Shown: piece after piece, positions 1 through 8,272 of the stretch
How positions within the stretch are numbered: the stretch's first letter is position 1
Layout: every line of letters begins with the position of its first letter
DNA from: Pseudomonas piscis
GTDB taxonomy: Bacteria; Pseudomonadota; Gammaproteobacteria; Pseudomonadales; Pseudomonadaceae
Assembly: GCF_009380155.1 (NCBI RefSeq)
Contig: NZ_WHUV01000001.1
Coordinates: 62,001-126,000, forward strand
Reading direction: 5' to 3'
Length of the DNA: 64,000 nt
The notes under the pieces: generated by a model
Seen by the model: the letters and a program-made list of their open reading frames with translations, nothing else
Database searches by the model: none
Told to the model about the DNA's origin: nothing
Position numbers and translations under genes: made by a program

Positions 1-1
1 G

Positions 2-1783
2 GGCGCCAGCTTGCCGGCCGAGATCCGCCTCTATACCGCCGGTGCGGTGGCTTTCAATGCCGGGGACAGCCAACTGGCCGCGGAGTATTTCCGCAAGGTG
101 CTGGAGCTGCCGACTCAACAGCGCGCATTGCGCAGTACCTGGGCCGCCTATTCCCTGGGCCGGGCCTTGAGGTCCATCCATGCAGAAGCCAACGAACTGG
201 ACGAGCAGGGCCGGCGCGAGACCTTGCAGGCGGCGCGCCAGGCATTCATCCAGGCGCGCCAGCTGAGCGTCGACGGCTTCAGCGACCCGCTGGAACTGGG
301 CATCGCCAGCCTCGGCGAAGAGGCCCGGATCCTCAAGGACCAGGGGGACTGGAGCCAGGCCATCGACCTGTATGCCAGCCAGAGCCTGCAGGGCTCGGAG
401 GTTGGCTACAGCTCCCTGAAACAAGTGGTGAACGAGCTGGGCAGCCTGCCGGACGAGCAGTTGCTGGAGCAACTCAAGAAGCCTGCGGTGGCGCGCCTGC
501 TCACCGCTTCGCTGGTGTCCCACCAGGGCTGGTCCTTTGGCGAAAAGCCGGACTCCGAGCGCAACCTGATCAAGCTCTTGAGCCAGGGCACCGCCGGCAG
601 TTTCGACAATGCCGACCGGCTGGCGGCGCTGAATTACCAGAATGGCGATTTCGCCACCACCAAGCTCTTGCTCGAGCACGCTGGCGATGGCGGCCTTGCC
701 TGGTGGCTGCGGGCCAAGATGGCCGTGCGCGACGGCGACAAGGTGGCCGCCGCGGCCGCCTACGCCAAGGCCTCCGCGGCCTTCCCCCGGGATGAGAACT
801 GGGGCTTTCGCGGCGACTACGATGGCAACTACGAAGACCTCAAGCCGGGCTGCCGGGTAGAAGGCGAAAGCGCCGTGCTGGCCCTGGAGCGTGGCGACTA
901 CGTACAGGCGTTCGAGCTGCTCTACCGCAGTGGCGAGATCTACTGGCACGACGCGGCGACCGTGGCGGAGCGGGTGTTGACCGTGGATGAACTCAAGCGT
1001 TTCGTCGACGCCCAGGTCCCGGCGCCGCCACCGACGCCCAAGCAGGCGGACGACTACTACGAGCATTTGCCGATCGCCGCGCAGCTACGCGAGCTGCTGG
1101 GACGGCGCCTGCTACGCGAAGGCCGTTACCAGGAAGGCTGGGGCTATTTCGACAGTCCCGAGCGCCAGGCCATCGCCAAGGCCTACGGCGAGTATCGCGA
1201 GCGGGCCGAGTCGGCCTGGCTGCCTACCCGCCGTGCCGAGGCCTACTACCAGGCCGGCCAGTTGGCGCGGACCTCGGGCATGGAGATCCTTGGCTACGAG
1301 ATGGGGCCGGATTACCACAGCCTCTGGGGCAGCTATAACCTGGAGATCCCACCGGTGCAGGCCGGGCCTTTCCTCAGCGCCGACGAAGTGCAGCGCCAGC
1401 AGGCCAGTACCGCCGATCCTGATGTGCGCTATCACTATCGCTACGTGGCCGGGGAACTGGGCAACCGCGCGGCGGATTACCTGCCGCATACCAGCCAGGC
1501 CTTCGCTGCGGTGCTGTGCAAGGCTGCGCGCTGGACCCGGGGCTCGGACCTGGAGATCGACTACTACAAGCGCTACGTGGAGCACGGGCCGTTCGTGGAG
1601 TGGGCCGGCAACTTCGGCATGAACTGCCAGGAGCCGGACTTCGGCAGCGCCAACAAGCGCTATGTGACCCAGTGGATCGACGCCACCCGCTCCAGCCTCG
1701 GGCAGCACAAGCTGGCCAGCGCCGGTGGCGCGGCGCTCCTGCTGCTGGGCGGCGCCTACCTGATCCGCCGCCGGAAGGCATAG
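2..1783 (+). CDS. hypothetical TPR-like protein with C-terminal membrane anchor (5' partial)
   Basis: The reading frame is open to the left edge, so the real start lies outside the window; the first in-frame start codon seen is a TTG at 11. About 590 residues are visible. The early part (AAEYFRKVLELP, then repeated Ala/Leu-rich helices) looks like TPR or Sel1-type helical repeats. The last residues form a short hydrophobic segment (LASAGGAALLLLGGAYLI) followed by Arg-Arg-Arg-Lys-Ala, so the protein probably ends in a single membrane anchor with a basic cytoplasmic tail. I do not recognise a catalytic domain. The gene ends 45 bp before the stop of the convergent LysE-family gene. A role as a scaffold or envelope-associated protein is only an inference from the repeats. 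Confidence 0.75.
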   Translation, partial: GASLPAEIRLYTAGAVAFNAGDSQLAAEYFRKVLELPTQQRALRSTWAAYSLGRALRSIHAEANELDEQGRRETLQAARQAFIQARQLSVDGFSDPLELGIASLGEEARILKDQGDWSQAIDLYASQSLQGSEVGYSSLKQVVNELGSLPDEQLLEQLKKPAVARLLTASLVSHQGWSFGEKPDSERNLIKLLSQGTAGSFDNADRLAALNYQNGDFATTKLLLEHAGDGGLAWWLRAKMAVRDGDKVAAAAAYAKASAAFPRDENWGFRGDYDGNYEDLKPGCRVEGESAVLALERGDYVQAFELLYRSGEIYWHDAATVAERVLTVDELKRFVDAQVPAPPPTPKQADDYYEHLPIAAQLRELLGRRLLREGRYQEGWGYFDSPERQAIAKAYGEYRERAESAWLPTRRAEAYYQAGQLARTSGMEILGYEMGPDYHSLWGSYNLEIPPVQAGPFLSADEVQRQQASTADPDVRYHYRYVAGELGNRAADYLPHTSQAFAAVLCKAARWTRGSDLEIDYYKRYVEHGPFVEWAGNFGMNCQEPDFGSANKRYVTQWIDATRSSLGQHKLASAGGAALLLLGGAYLIRRRKA

Positions 1784-1828
1784 CCGCCAGATCGGGTCGT
1801 ACGGCTTGCCTGATGCCCGATGGCCAAA

Positions 1829-2458
1829 TCAGGCTTGCTGGACGAAGGTCAGGCGCAGGGCGAAGCCGATCAGCAGGCTGCCGAACAGCCATTGCTGCAG
1901 GCGTTGCGCCGAAGGGCTGCGTTGCATCCAGCGACCCAGCCCGGCGCCGGCCAGGGCGTAGCAGCAGTCGAACAGCCCACCGACGCCCACCAGCAACACG
2001 CCCAGGGTAATGAACTGTGGCGCCACCGCCCCGGCCTGGGGATCGACGAACTGCGGCAACAGCACCGAGCAGAACAGCAGGGCCTTGGGGTTCAGCAGGT
2101 TGGTCAGCACTCCGCGCTGGATCGCCTGGCGCCAGCGCAAGGGCGTGGCCGCCGCGCCGCTGCCGTCCAGCGCGGGCAGCAGGTTGCTCCTCAGGCACTG
2201 GATCCCGATCCACAGCAGGTAGGCCGCACCGGCCAGGCGCACCACGTCGAAGGTCCAGGGCGCGGCCTTGAACAGCGCCGCCAACCCCAGGGCCGCCAGG
2301 GCCACATGGCAGCCCCGGGAGATGGCCAGGCCCAGGGCCGTGGCCAATGCCTGGGCCTTGCCCTGGCGGGCGCCGGTCTGCAACAGCAGGATCATGTCGG
2401 GCCCGGGCAGCAGGTAGACCACCGCCAGGGCCAGGAAAAACATCCACAGTTGCGCCAC
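1829..2458 (-). CDS. LysE/RhtB family amino acid exporter
   Basis: A 209-residue, very hydrophobic protein of the usual length for the LysE/RhtB family. It opens with the family signature near residues 17-30 (LPGPDMILLLQTGARQG), followed by about five or six membrane segments. Members export amino acids or derivatives such as homoserine, threonine or lysine across the inner membrane; the substrate cannot be read from the sequence. It is divergent from an Lrp/AsnC-type regulator 136 bp away. That is a common arrangement for amino-acid-responsive control of an exporter, so the neighbour is its likely regulator. Confidence 0.9.
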   Translation of the reverse strand: MAQLWMFFLALAVVYLLPGPDMILLLQTGARQGKAQALATALGLAISRGCHVALAALGLAALFKAAPWTFDVVRLAGAAYLLWIGIQCLRSNLLPALDGSGAAATPLRWRQAIQRGVLTNLLNPKALLFCSVLLPQFVDPQAGAVAPQFITLGVLLVGVGGLFDCCYALAGAGLGRWMQRSPSAQRLQQWLFGSLLIGFALRLTFVQQA

Positions 2459-2594
2459 CTTGCACCCCCATTCGTTGTCGAGTCGGTGCCCACAGTTTAG
2501 GGCTGGAGGGCAGGGCAGGTGCTTGCGTAATCAGCCAGCAAAGAAGCAGAAGTTGGCATAATCTTCCAGGATTAAGCCAAGGGACCAGCCGAAT

Positions 2595-3077
2595 ATGCCA
2601 AACATTAAACTCGACGCCTACGACCGCAAGATCCTCGCCGCCCTGCAGCGCGACGGCCGCCTGAGCAATGTGCAACTGGCGGAGGAGATCGGCCTGTCGC
2701 CATCGCCCTGCCTGCGCCGGGTACGGATGCTGGAGGAGGCCGGGGTGATCCGCGGCTACCAGGCGGTCCTGGCCCGGGATGAAGTGGGGCTTGGGCTGAC
2801 GGTGTTCGTCGGGGTCAAGGTCGAGCGGCACAACGATGCGGAAGCCGAAGCCTTCCGCCAGGCGGTGTTGCAGTTGCCGGAGGTGATCTCGGCATTCCTG
2901 GTATCCGGCGAGTCGGACTTCCTGCTGCAAGTGGTGGTGCCCGACCTGCGGGGTTACGACCGCTTTCTTACCGGCCATCTGCTGAAGATCCCGGGGGTCA
3001 GCGATATCCGCAGCAACTTCGCGATCCACACGGTGAAGACCCCAGGCCCCTTGCCGCTGGGCCATCTGCCGGGCTGA
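2595..3077 (+). CDS. Lrp/AsnC family transcriptional regulator
   Basis: A 160-residue protein of the standard Lrp/AsnC size. The N-terminal helix-turn-helix (residues about 5-60) has the family signature LDAYDRKILAALQRDGR and SPCLRRVRMLEEAGVI. The C-terminal RAM/AsnC effector domain (about 70-150) contains GESDFLLQVVVPDL. Such proteins bind DNA as dimers or octamers and respond to an amino acid. The gene is divergent from the LysE-type exporter, and the 136-bp spacer (2459-2594) should hold both promoters and the operator; I could not define a specific site. It is closer to the specific AsnC/BkdR-like regulators than to global Lrp. Confidence 0.93.
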   Translation: MPNIKLDAYDRKILAALQRDGRLSNVQLAEEIGLSPSPCLRRVRMLEEAGVIRGYQAVLARDEVGLGLTVFVGVKVERHNDAEAEAFRQAVLQLPEVISAFLVSGESDFLLQVVVPDLRGYDRFLTGHLLKIPGVSDIRSNFAIHTVKTPGPLPLGHLPG

Positions 3078-3085
3078 CCTGGTTC

Positions 3086-3115
3086 GTGGCGAGGGTGCTT
3101 GCGCACGCTCGCCAC
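3086..3115. repeat. REP-type hairpin
   Basis: GTGGCGAG (3086-3093) pairs with CTCGCCAC (3108-3115), and an inner GTGC/GCAC pair closes on a TTGC loop. The sequence resembles the short intergenic palindromes (REP) common in fluorescens-group Pseudomonas. It lies between the convergent ends of the Lrp-type gene and the cdsA-like gene and could act as a bidirectional transcription or mRNA-stability element. No T-tract follows on either strand. Confidence 0.6.
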
Positions 3116-3137
3116 AGGGCAAGCTGCTAGTGGCCGG

Positions 3138-4070
3138 TCAGGTCCACCAGTAGCGCACCAGGTGGAAGAAGATCGGCGCGGCGAAGCACACCGAGTCCAG
3201 GCGATCGAGCATGCCGCCGTGGCCTTCGATCATGTGCCCCCAGTCCTTGACCCCGCGATCGCGCTTGATCGCCGACATCACGATGCCGCCGGCAAAACCC
3301 AGTAGGTTGATCAGCAGGGCGATGAGGAACGACTGCCAGATGCTGAACGGGGTGATCCACCACAGCGCGCCGCCGATCAGCGAGGCCAGCAGGATGCCGC
3401 CGACAAAACCCTCGACGGTCTTGGACGGCGACAGGTTGGGGGCGATCTTGCGCTTGCCGAAGAGTTTTCCACAGACGTACTGCAACACGTCCGAAAGCTG
3501 CACCACGATCACCAGATAGGCGATCAGCAGCAGGTTGCGGCCCTCGTAGCCGGCGATGTCCAGGGTCAGCAGGGCCGGGACGAAGGATACGCAGAACACC
3601 GCGATCATCAGGCCCCACTGGACCTTGGAGGCGCGCTCCAGGAAGTGCGTGCTGTCGCCGCCCAGGGAGGCGAGGATCGGCAGCAGCAGGAACACGTACA
3701 CCGGGATGAAGATCGAGAACAGCCCGTACCAGTCCGAATAGATCAACAGGTACTGCAGGGGCAGGGCCAGGTAGAACGCCGCCACCAGCGCCGGGTAGTC
3801 GCTGCGCCGGGTCGGGGTCAGGGTCAGGAACTCGCGCAGGGCATAGAACGACACGGCATAGAACAGCAGGATCACCGCCGCGGTGCCGAGCCAGAAGGCG
3901 ATGCCGATCACCAGCACCATCACCCACCAGGCGTTGATCCGCGCGTTGAGGTTGTCGATCACCGGGTTGGGGCTGCCCCGGGTACGCCACTTGAGGATCA
4001 ATCCGATCAGCGAGGCCAGCACCAGGATGGCGCCAATGCCGCCGAACAACATCAGGGTCTGCTTATCCAT
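3138..4070 (-). CDS. phosphatidate cytidylyltransferase family protein (CdsA/YnbB-like)
   Basis: A 310-residue polytopic membrane protein with about eight hydrophobic segments. The CDP-diacylglycerol synthase signature is near the C-terminus (SAIKRDRGVKDWG, then IEGHGGMLDRLDS), with the expected Lys, Asp and paired Asp residues. The family makes CDP-diacylglycerol from CTP and phosphatidic acid at the inner membrane. It starts one base after the stop of the PlsC-like gene and is the last gene of a six-gene minus-strand operon. In that setting it looks like the counterpart of E. coli YnbB, a second CdsA beside the housekeeping enzyme, which is normally encoded next to uppS. It probably supplies CDP-activated lipid to the CDP-alcohol phosphatidyltransferase at the head of the operon. 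Confidence 0.9.
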   Translation of the reverse strand: MDKQTLMLFGGIGAILVLASLIGLILKWRTRGSPNPVIDNLNARINAWWVMVLVIGIAFWLGTAAVILLFYAVSFYALREFLTLTPTRRSDYPALVAAFYLALPLQYLLIYSDWYGLFSIFIPVYVFLLLPILASLGGDSTHFLERASKVQWGLMIAVFCVSFVPALLTLDIAGYEGRNLLLIAYLVIVVQLSDVLQYVCGKLFGKRKIAPNLSPSKTVEGFVGGILLASLIGGALWWITPFSIWQSFLIALLINLLGFAGGIVMSAIKRDRGVKDWGHMIEGHGGMLDRLDSVCFAAPIFFHLVRYWWT

Positions 4071-4071
4071 T

Positions 4072-4695
4072 TCAGGCGTGCTCCGGAGCCAGGGCCAGCA
4101 GCGCGGCGCGGCTGCGTTCGAGAAAGTCTTCCTTGCTTTCGCCGTCTTCCACCGCCAGGGGCGCGCCGAAACTGGTGGTGCACAGCAGCGGCAAGGGCAG
4201 GAAGCGTCCCTTGGGCATGACCCGGTTGAGATTGGCGATCCACACCGGGATCACCTCCACCTGTGGATAACGCTTGGCCAGGTGATACAGGCCGCTCTTG
4301 AACGGCAGCAGGCCGTCTTCCGGATTGCGTGTGCCCTCGGGAAAGATGATCAGCGAATCGCCCTGCTCCAGGGCATCGAGCATCGGCTGCAGGGGATTGT
4401 TATCCACAGCCTCCTTGCGCTCGCGGTCGATCAATACGCCGTTGAACACCCGGTTGATGATGTAGCGCCGCACGCCGCTTTTCTGCCAGTAGTCGGCGCC
4501 AGCCACGGGGCGGGTCAGGCGTCGCAGTGCCGGCGGCAGCGAGGCCCACAGCAGCACGAAGTCGCCGTGGCTGCTGTGGTTGGCGAAGTAGATGCGTTGC
4601 ACCGCCTGCGGCGCCGAGCCCAACCACAGGCTGCGGGCGCCGGTGATGCTGCGGGCGGCGGAGGTGATGAGATTGGCAACCAGGGGTTCGAACAT
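4072..4695 (-). CDS. 1-acyl-sn-glycerol-3-phosphate acyltransferase-like (PlsC family)
   Basis: A 207-residue acyltransferase of PlsC type. It carries the catalytic HX4D motif (NHSSHGDF) near residue 35 and the substrate-binding motif FPEGTRN near residue 118. The family transfers an acyl chain to lysophosphatidic acid at the inner membrane. I chose the ATG at 4695 because AAGGA lies about seven bases upstream; an ATG at 4701 directly abuts that site. The stop is one base from the start of the cdsA-like gene, so the two are probably co-translated and may act in sequence (lysophosphatidate to phosphatidate to CDP-diacylglycerol). It is likely a specialised paralog, not the housekeeping PlsC. 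Confidence 0.88.
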   Translation of the reverse strand: MFEPLVANLITSAARSITGARSLWLGSAPQAVQRIYFANHSSHGDFVLLWASLPPALRRLTRPVAGADYWQKSGVRRYIINRVFNGVLIDRERKEAVDNNPLQPMLDALEQGDSLIIFPEGTRNPEDGLLPFKSGLYHLAKRYPQVEVIPVWIANLNRVMPKGRFLPLPLLCTTSFGAPLAVEDGESKEDFLERSRAALLALAPEHA

Positions 4696-4704
4696 GGGCA
4701 TTCC

Positions 4705-5169
4705 TTATCCGGCAAAGGCCAGCCAGGGGCTGATCAGGATCACGCTCAACAGCACCAGCACTTGGGTCGCCAGCAGCAGCGCCTGGCGCCGCAGCAGGCC
4801 CAGGGCACCCTGGCTGCGTTCGTGCCAGGGCCGTCCGCCGTGCTCGACGGGCTGCAGGCCGAGGCTGCTCAGGGCCTGGTCCAGGGCGCGGGTGCTGTGC
4901 TCCAGGGAGGTCGCGGCATCGGCCACCCGCTGGAACAGGTCGGCATCGAAGGCCACCCGCAGTGCCAGGTACTTTTCCACAACCCCCAGGGCCACCAGGG
5001 CGAGGCTCAGCAGCAGCCCGGCGAGGGTAACGCTGGCGAGCAGGTACTGACCCAGGCCATACAAGCCGCCGAGCAGGGTCAGGCCTGTGGATAACTGGTC
5101 CAGGGCCTGGCCTCGGCGCAGCAGGCTGGCGACGCTGTACAACTGCATGTCAGTGGTGAGCGTGGGCAT
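4705..5169 (-). CDS. small membrane protein of lipid operon
   Basis: A 154-residue protein starting MPTLTTDMQL. It has two hydrophobic segments near residues 25-65, a polar central stretch with a conserved-looking helix, and a final membrane helix (about residues 128-152). The first 20 bases overlap the end of the PAP2/phosphatase gene, which indicates translational coupling. I recognise no known enzyme domain. Being sandwiched between lipid enzymes suggests a membrane partner or scaffold of the pathway, but that is inference from position. It has no counterpart in the E. coli ynbABCD cassette as I know it. Confidence 0.7.
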   Translation of the reverse strand: MPTLTTDMQLYSVASLLRRGQALDQLSTGLTLLGGLYGLGQYLLASVTLAGLLLSLALVALGVVEKYLALRVAFDADLFQRVADAATSLEHSTRALDQALSSLGLQPVEHGGRPWHERSQGALGLLRRQALLLATQVLVLLSVILISPWLAFAG

Positions 5170-6508
5170 GGGCTGGGCTCCTGGCGTTGGCCAGGCTTTC
5201 CAGGGCCTGGCGATGGGCGGCATGCAGGACGATTTGCGGCCGCGCCCTGCGCAGCTGGACCAGGGCGCTGTCTACCGTGGCCGCGCGTCCGCTGTGCAAC
5301 AGCCAGGCGGCAATCGCCGTGGCGCTGCGCGAATAACCCAGGGCACAGCACACCAGTAGCGGGCCGTACTGGCGCTGGTGCTCGATGGCTTGGGCCGCGG
5401 CCAGGCATTGGGCCGGGCTCGGTGCGCACAGGTCGAGCAGCGGCAGGCTCTGGTAGGCCGCCAGCGAGCGGCCGTCCAGGGACAGCTCGGCGCACAGGTC
5501 GAGCACCGCGGCGAACGGGCTGGCGTCCAGTTCGGCCGGCGTCGGCAAGCGTCCCAGCCAGACGTTATCCACAACCTGGTCCGGTTGTGGATGATTTCTT
5601 GTCCACAACCGCGAGTTGATCCACGCCGCTGCCAGGTAAGGCGCCAGCAGCCAGCGGGCGGCGGGGCTCAGGCGGCCATCGGCGCGTTTCTGGAAGCCGG
5701 CGGCATCCAGCAAGGCATAGTTCACCGCCACCAGCAGCAGCGCCACCGCCGGCCACAGCAGCCACAGGCCGATGCCGCCCCAGGCCCAGGCCGCCAGGGT
5801 GAATGCCGCAGCTCCCAGGGCATAGCGCAGGGCCAGTCGGCGGCGCTGCGGGTCATGGCTGAAGTGGGCGCTGGCCAGCGGGCTGGGACGATCCAGCGGC
5901 CACAACCAGACGCACAGCCAGCCGGCCAGGGCGCCTGTGGGCACATCGATGAAGTGGTGTTGATAAGTGGTCAGCACCGAAATCCCGATCAGCGCGAACC
6001 AGCCATGCACCAGCCAGCGCCAGGCCCCGTGGATATGCCGCGCATAGCAGACCCACAGCACCACCAGCAGGGCGATGTGCAGGGACGGCGCCTGGTTGAA
6101 GGGCTTGTCGAAACCTGCCAGCACCGCGAACAACCAGCCGAACAGCCCGTCCAGTTCCGGCCGGGGGAAGGTGAACCGCAGCGGCCAGAGCAGGAAGCAA
6201 CTGACGGCGATCACCTGGGCGCTGAGCAGGCGCAGGGCGTGGCGCTTGAGTTCGTCGCGGCTGCGCGGCAGCAGCAATGACAGGCCGTAGAGCAGGTCGA
6301 TGGACCAGTAGGGGACTATGGTCCAGGCCCAGAACGGCATGTGTCGTTCCCAGTCGAAGACCAGGCTGGCGACGTCGTCGCGCTGCGCAGTGACCCAGGT
6401 GGCGAAGCCATAGGTGCCGAAGAACAACGGTGCCAGCAACAGCAGCCAGAGCACCGCGGGCTTGAGCAATCCGGGTTCGCGCGCCGGCAGGGCGCCTGTG
6501 GCCATCAT
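5150..6508 (-). CDS. PAP2 phosphatase / dual-specificity phosphatase fusion (YnbD-like)
   Basis: A 452-residue fusion. The N-terminal two thirds are membrane-embedded and resemble the PAP2 lipid phosphatase superfamily, with membrane helices, PSLHIAL near residue 155 and a YQHHFIDVPTGALAG motif near 195. The C-terminal part is a cytosolic tyrosine/dual-specificity phosphatase with the CX5R loop in CCALGYSRSA; the usual His before the Cys is replaced by Cys. The start at 6508 overlaps the stop of the upstream hydrolase/methyltransferase by ATGA; an earlier in-frame codon at 6547 would intrude into that gene. The architecture matches E. coli YnbD. It probably dephosphorylates a phospholipid intermediate; the role of the second phosphatase domain is unknown. 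Confidence 0.85.
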   Translation of the reverse strand: MMATGALPAREPGLLKPAVLWLLLLAPLFFGTYGFATWVTAQRDDVASLVFDWERHMPFWAWTIVPYWSIDLLYGLSLLLPRSRDELKRHALRLLSAQVIAVSCFLLWPLRFTFPRPELDGLFGWLFAVLAGFDKPFNQAPSLHIALLVVLWVCYARHIHGAWRWLVHGWFALIGISVLTTYQHHFIDVPTGALAGWLCVWLWPLDRPSPLASAHFSHDPQRRRLALRYALGAAAFTLAAWAWGGIGLWLLWPAVALLLVAVNYALLDAAGFQKRADGRLSPAARWLLAPYLAAAWINSRLWTRNHPQPDQVVDNVWLGRLPTPAELDASPFAAVLDLCAELSLDGRSLAAYQSLPLLDLCAPSPAQCLAAAQAIEHQRQYGPLLVCCALGYSRSATAIAAWLLHSGRAATVDSALVQLRRARPQIVLHAAHRQALESLANARSPAHAHAHH

Positions 6509-8262
6509 TGCACCCGCTGCGCCAGGGATACGCTGAAGATGCCCCATTCATCCACGCGCATCGTCACCTTGCGAAAGCCTGCGGCCTCCACCAGTTGGTC
6601 CATCTCTGCCTGGGTCCGGCGGCGCATGACCCAGGCCTGGCCCTCGCGGTGGCTGGTCAGCGCCCGGGCGATCAGCTCCAGCTGCGGGTGCCAGGGCTGG
6701 CCGGTGTACACCAGATAGCCGCCAGGCTCCACGGCGCTGGCCAGGCCGGCCAGGGAGTCGCCCACCATCTGGTTGTCGGCGAACAGCTCGTACAGGCCGG
6801 AAACCACCGCCAGGGTCGGCTTGGGGTCCAGGGCAGCGAGATCGTCACGATCGAAGGCGTTGCCTTTGACGAAGCGGGCGATGTCGCCCAGGCCTTTTTC
6901 CTGGATCAGGGCGCTGCCGTCGCGCACGTTGATGTCGCTGTAGTCGCGCAGCAGGATCGATTCCGGCAGCGGCGCGACGCCTTGCAGGGCCTCGAGGATG
7001 TAGCGGCCATGGCCGGCGGCGATATCGACGATGCGCACCTCGTTGCCTTGCCCACGCAGCTGTTCCATGGCCAGGCGCAGCAGTTCTTCCACATGCAGCT
7101 TGCGCTGGCGAATGCCGCGCCAGCCGATGGAGTTCAGGTAGTTCTGGTCGATCAAGCGCCCCACCGGGGTATGTCCGGTTGGGCGGTTGCGGTAGACGTA
7201 GTCCAGGGTGCTGCCGGAGTCGAAGCCGGTGTCGAACCCCAGCTTGACCCCCGCCGATAACTGGCTGCCCAGGCGCATGCTGGCGCGGGTGGCCCGCCAG
7301 TACAGGTCGCGCAGCGAGTTGCGTGGCAGCGGCGCGGCCAGGGCCTCGGATTCGGCGCAGGTGGCGCCCAGGCGGTCGGCGTCCAGCAGGGCAGGGCGCT
7401 GCAAAGGAAGGGTGAAGTTATGCAGGATGAAGCGCCGGATGCTGGCCATGGCCGGGGCGCGTTCCTTTTCGCCCAGGGTGTCGTGGAAGAAGCCCGGGAG
7501 GATGTGCTTTTCCTTGCGCAGGCTGCCCAGGCGCTCGAAGAACTGCTCCTGGGGCTTGCGATGCACCACGAAGTCGGACCCGGAGATCAGCAGCTGGGTC
7601 GGCACCTGGATCGCCTGGGCATCGGCCACCACCCGGTCTGCCGCTTCATACAGGCCCAGCAGGACGTTGACCGAAATCGCCTTGGTGATCAGCGGATCGC
7701 TGTCATAGCTCTCGACTCGTTGCGGGTCGTGGCTCAAGAAGCGCGCCTTGACGTAGCTGTTGACGAAGAAGTTGCCGCGAAAGCGCCGCATCAGGGCCAG
7801 GCCGGGACGGGCGAACGGTACGTAGAGCTTGACCTTGAAGGCCGGGGAGGCCAGCACCAGGGAGCGGATCCGCGGCGCGTAGTCGTGGACCCAGGTGGCG
7901 GCAATCACCGCGCCGACGCTCTGGGCCACCACGGCGATGTTTTCTTCGGCGATCTGGTGGGCGCTGCCCAGGTGGTCGCAGAAGGTCTGCACGTCGCGCA
8001 CGCTGGTGGCGAAGCTCGGGCTGTCGCCCCGGGCACCCGGCGACTGGCCGTGGCCACGGGCATCCCAGGCGAAGAAATCGATGTGCGGCAGGTCCAGCTC
8101 GTCCACCAGGTGGGCGATGCGCCCGGAGTGCTCGTGGCCGCGGTGGAACAGCATCACCGCCTGGCGCGGCTCGCCAGGAGCCACTTCGGTGGCTGGCCAG
8201 TGGCGGTAGAACAGTTCGACACCATCATGGGTCCGGAACGTCTGGTGTTGGGCTTCGCGCAT
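6505..8262 (-). CDS. alpha/beta hydrolase - SAM methyltransferase fusion (YnbC-like)
   Basis: A 585-residue fusion. Residues 1-290 form a serine alpha/beta hydrolase of the monoglyceride-lipase type: a nucleophile elbow AQSVGA (Ser near 115), an acid in GSDFVV and a His in GFFHDTLG. Residues about 320-585 form a class I methyltransferase with SAM-binding motif I VDIAAGHGRY. The ATG at 8262 is preferred because AAGGA lies seven bases upstream, while the ATG at 8268 is only one base from it. The gene overlaps the next one by four bases. The same fusion occurs in E. coli YnbC. The substrate is unknown; acting on a lipid headgroup or acyl chain is a reasonable inference from the operon. Confidence 0.85.
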   Translation of the reverse strand: MREAQHQTFRTHDGVELFYRHWPATEVAPGEPRQAVMLFHRGHEHSGRIAHLVDELDLPHIDFFAWDARGHGQSPGARGDSPSFATSVRDVQTFCDHLGSAHQIAEENIAVVAQSVGAVIAATWVHDYAPRIRSLVLASPAFKVKLYVPFARPGLALMRRFRGNFFVNSYVKARFLSHDPQRVESYDSDPLITKAISVNVLLGLYEAADRVVADAQAIQVPTQLLISGSDFVVHRKPQEQFFERLGSLRKEKHILPGFFHDTLGEKERAPAMASIRRFILHNFTLPLQRPALLDADRLGATCAESEALAAPLPRNSLRDLYWRATRASMRLGSQLSAGVKLGFDTGFDSGSTLDYVYRNRPTGHTPVGRLIDQNYLNSIGWRGIRQRKLHVEELLRLAMEQLRGQGNEVRIVDIAAGHGRYILEALQGVAPLPESILLRDYSDINVRDGSALIQEKGLGDIARFVKGNAFDRDDLAALDPKPTLAVVSGLYELFADNQMVGDSLAGLASAVEPGGYLVYTGQPWHPQLELIARALTSHREGQAWVMRRRTQAEMDQLVEAAGFRKVTMRVDEWGIFSVSLAQRVQ

Positions 8263-8272
8263 AGCCATTTCC

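Noticed and set aside
1374..3122. 582-codon minus-strand open frame across the LysE and Lrp genes
   Set aside because: It overlaps two convincing genes in other frames and has no recognisable domain.
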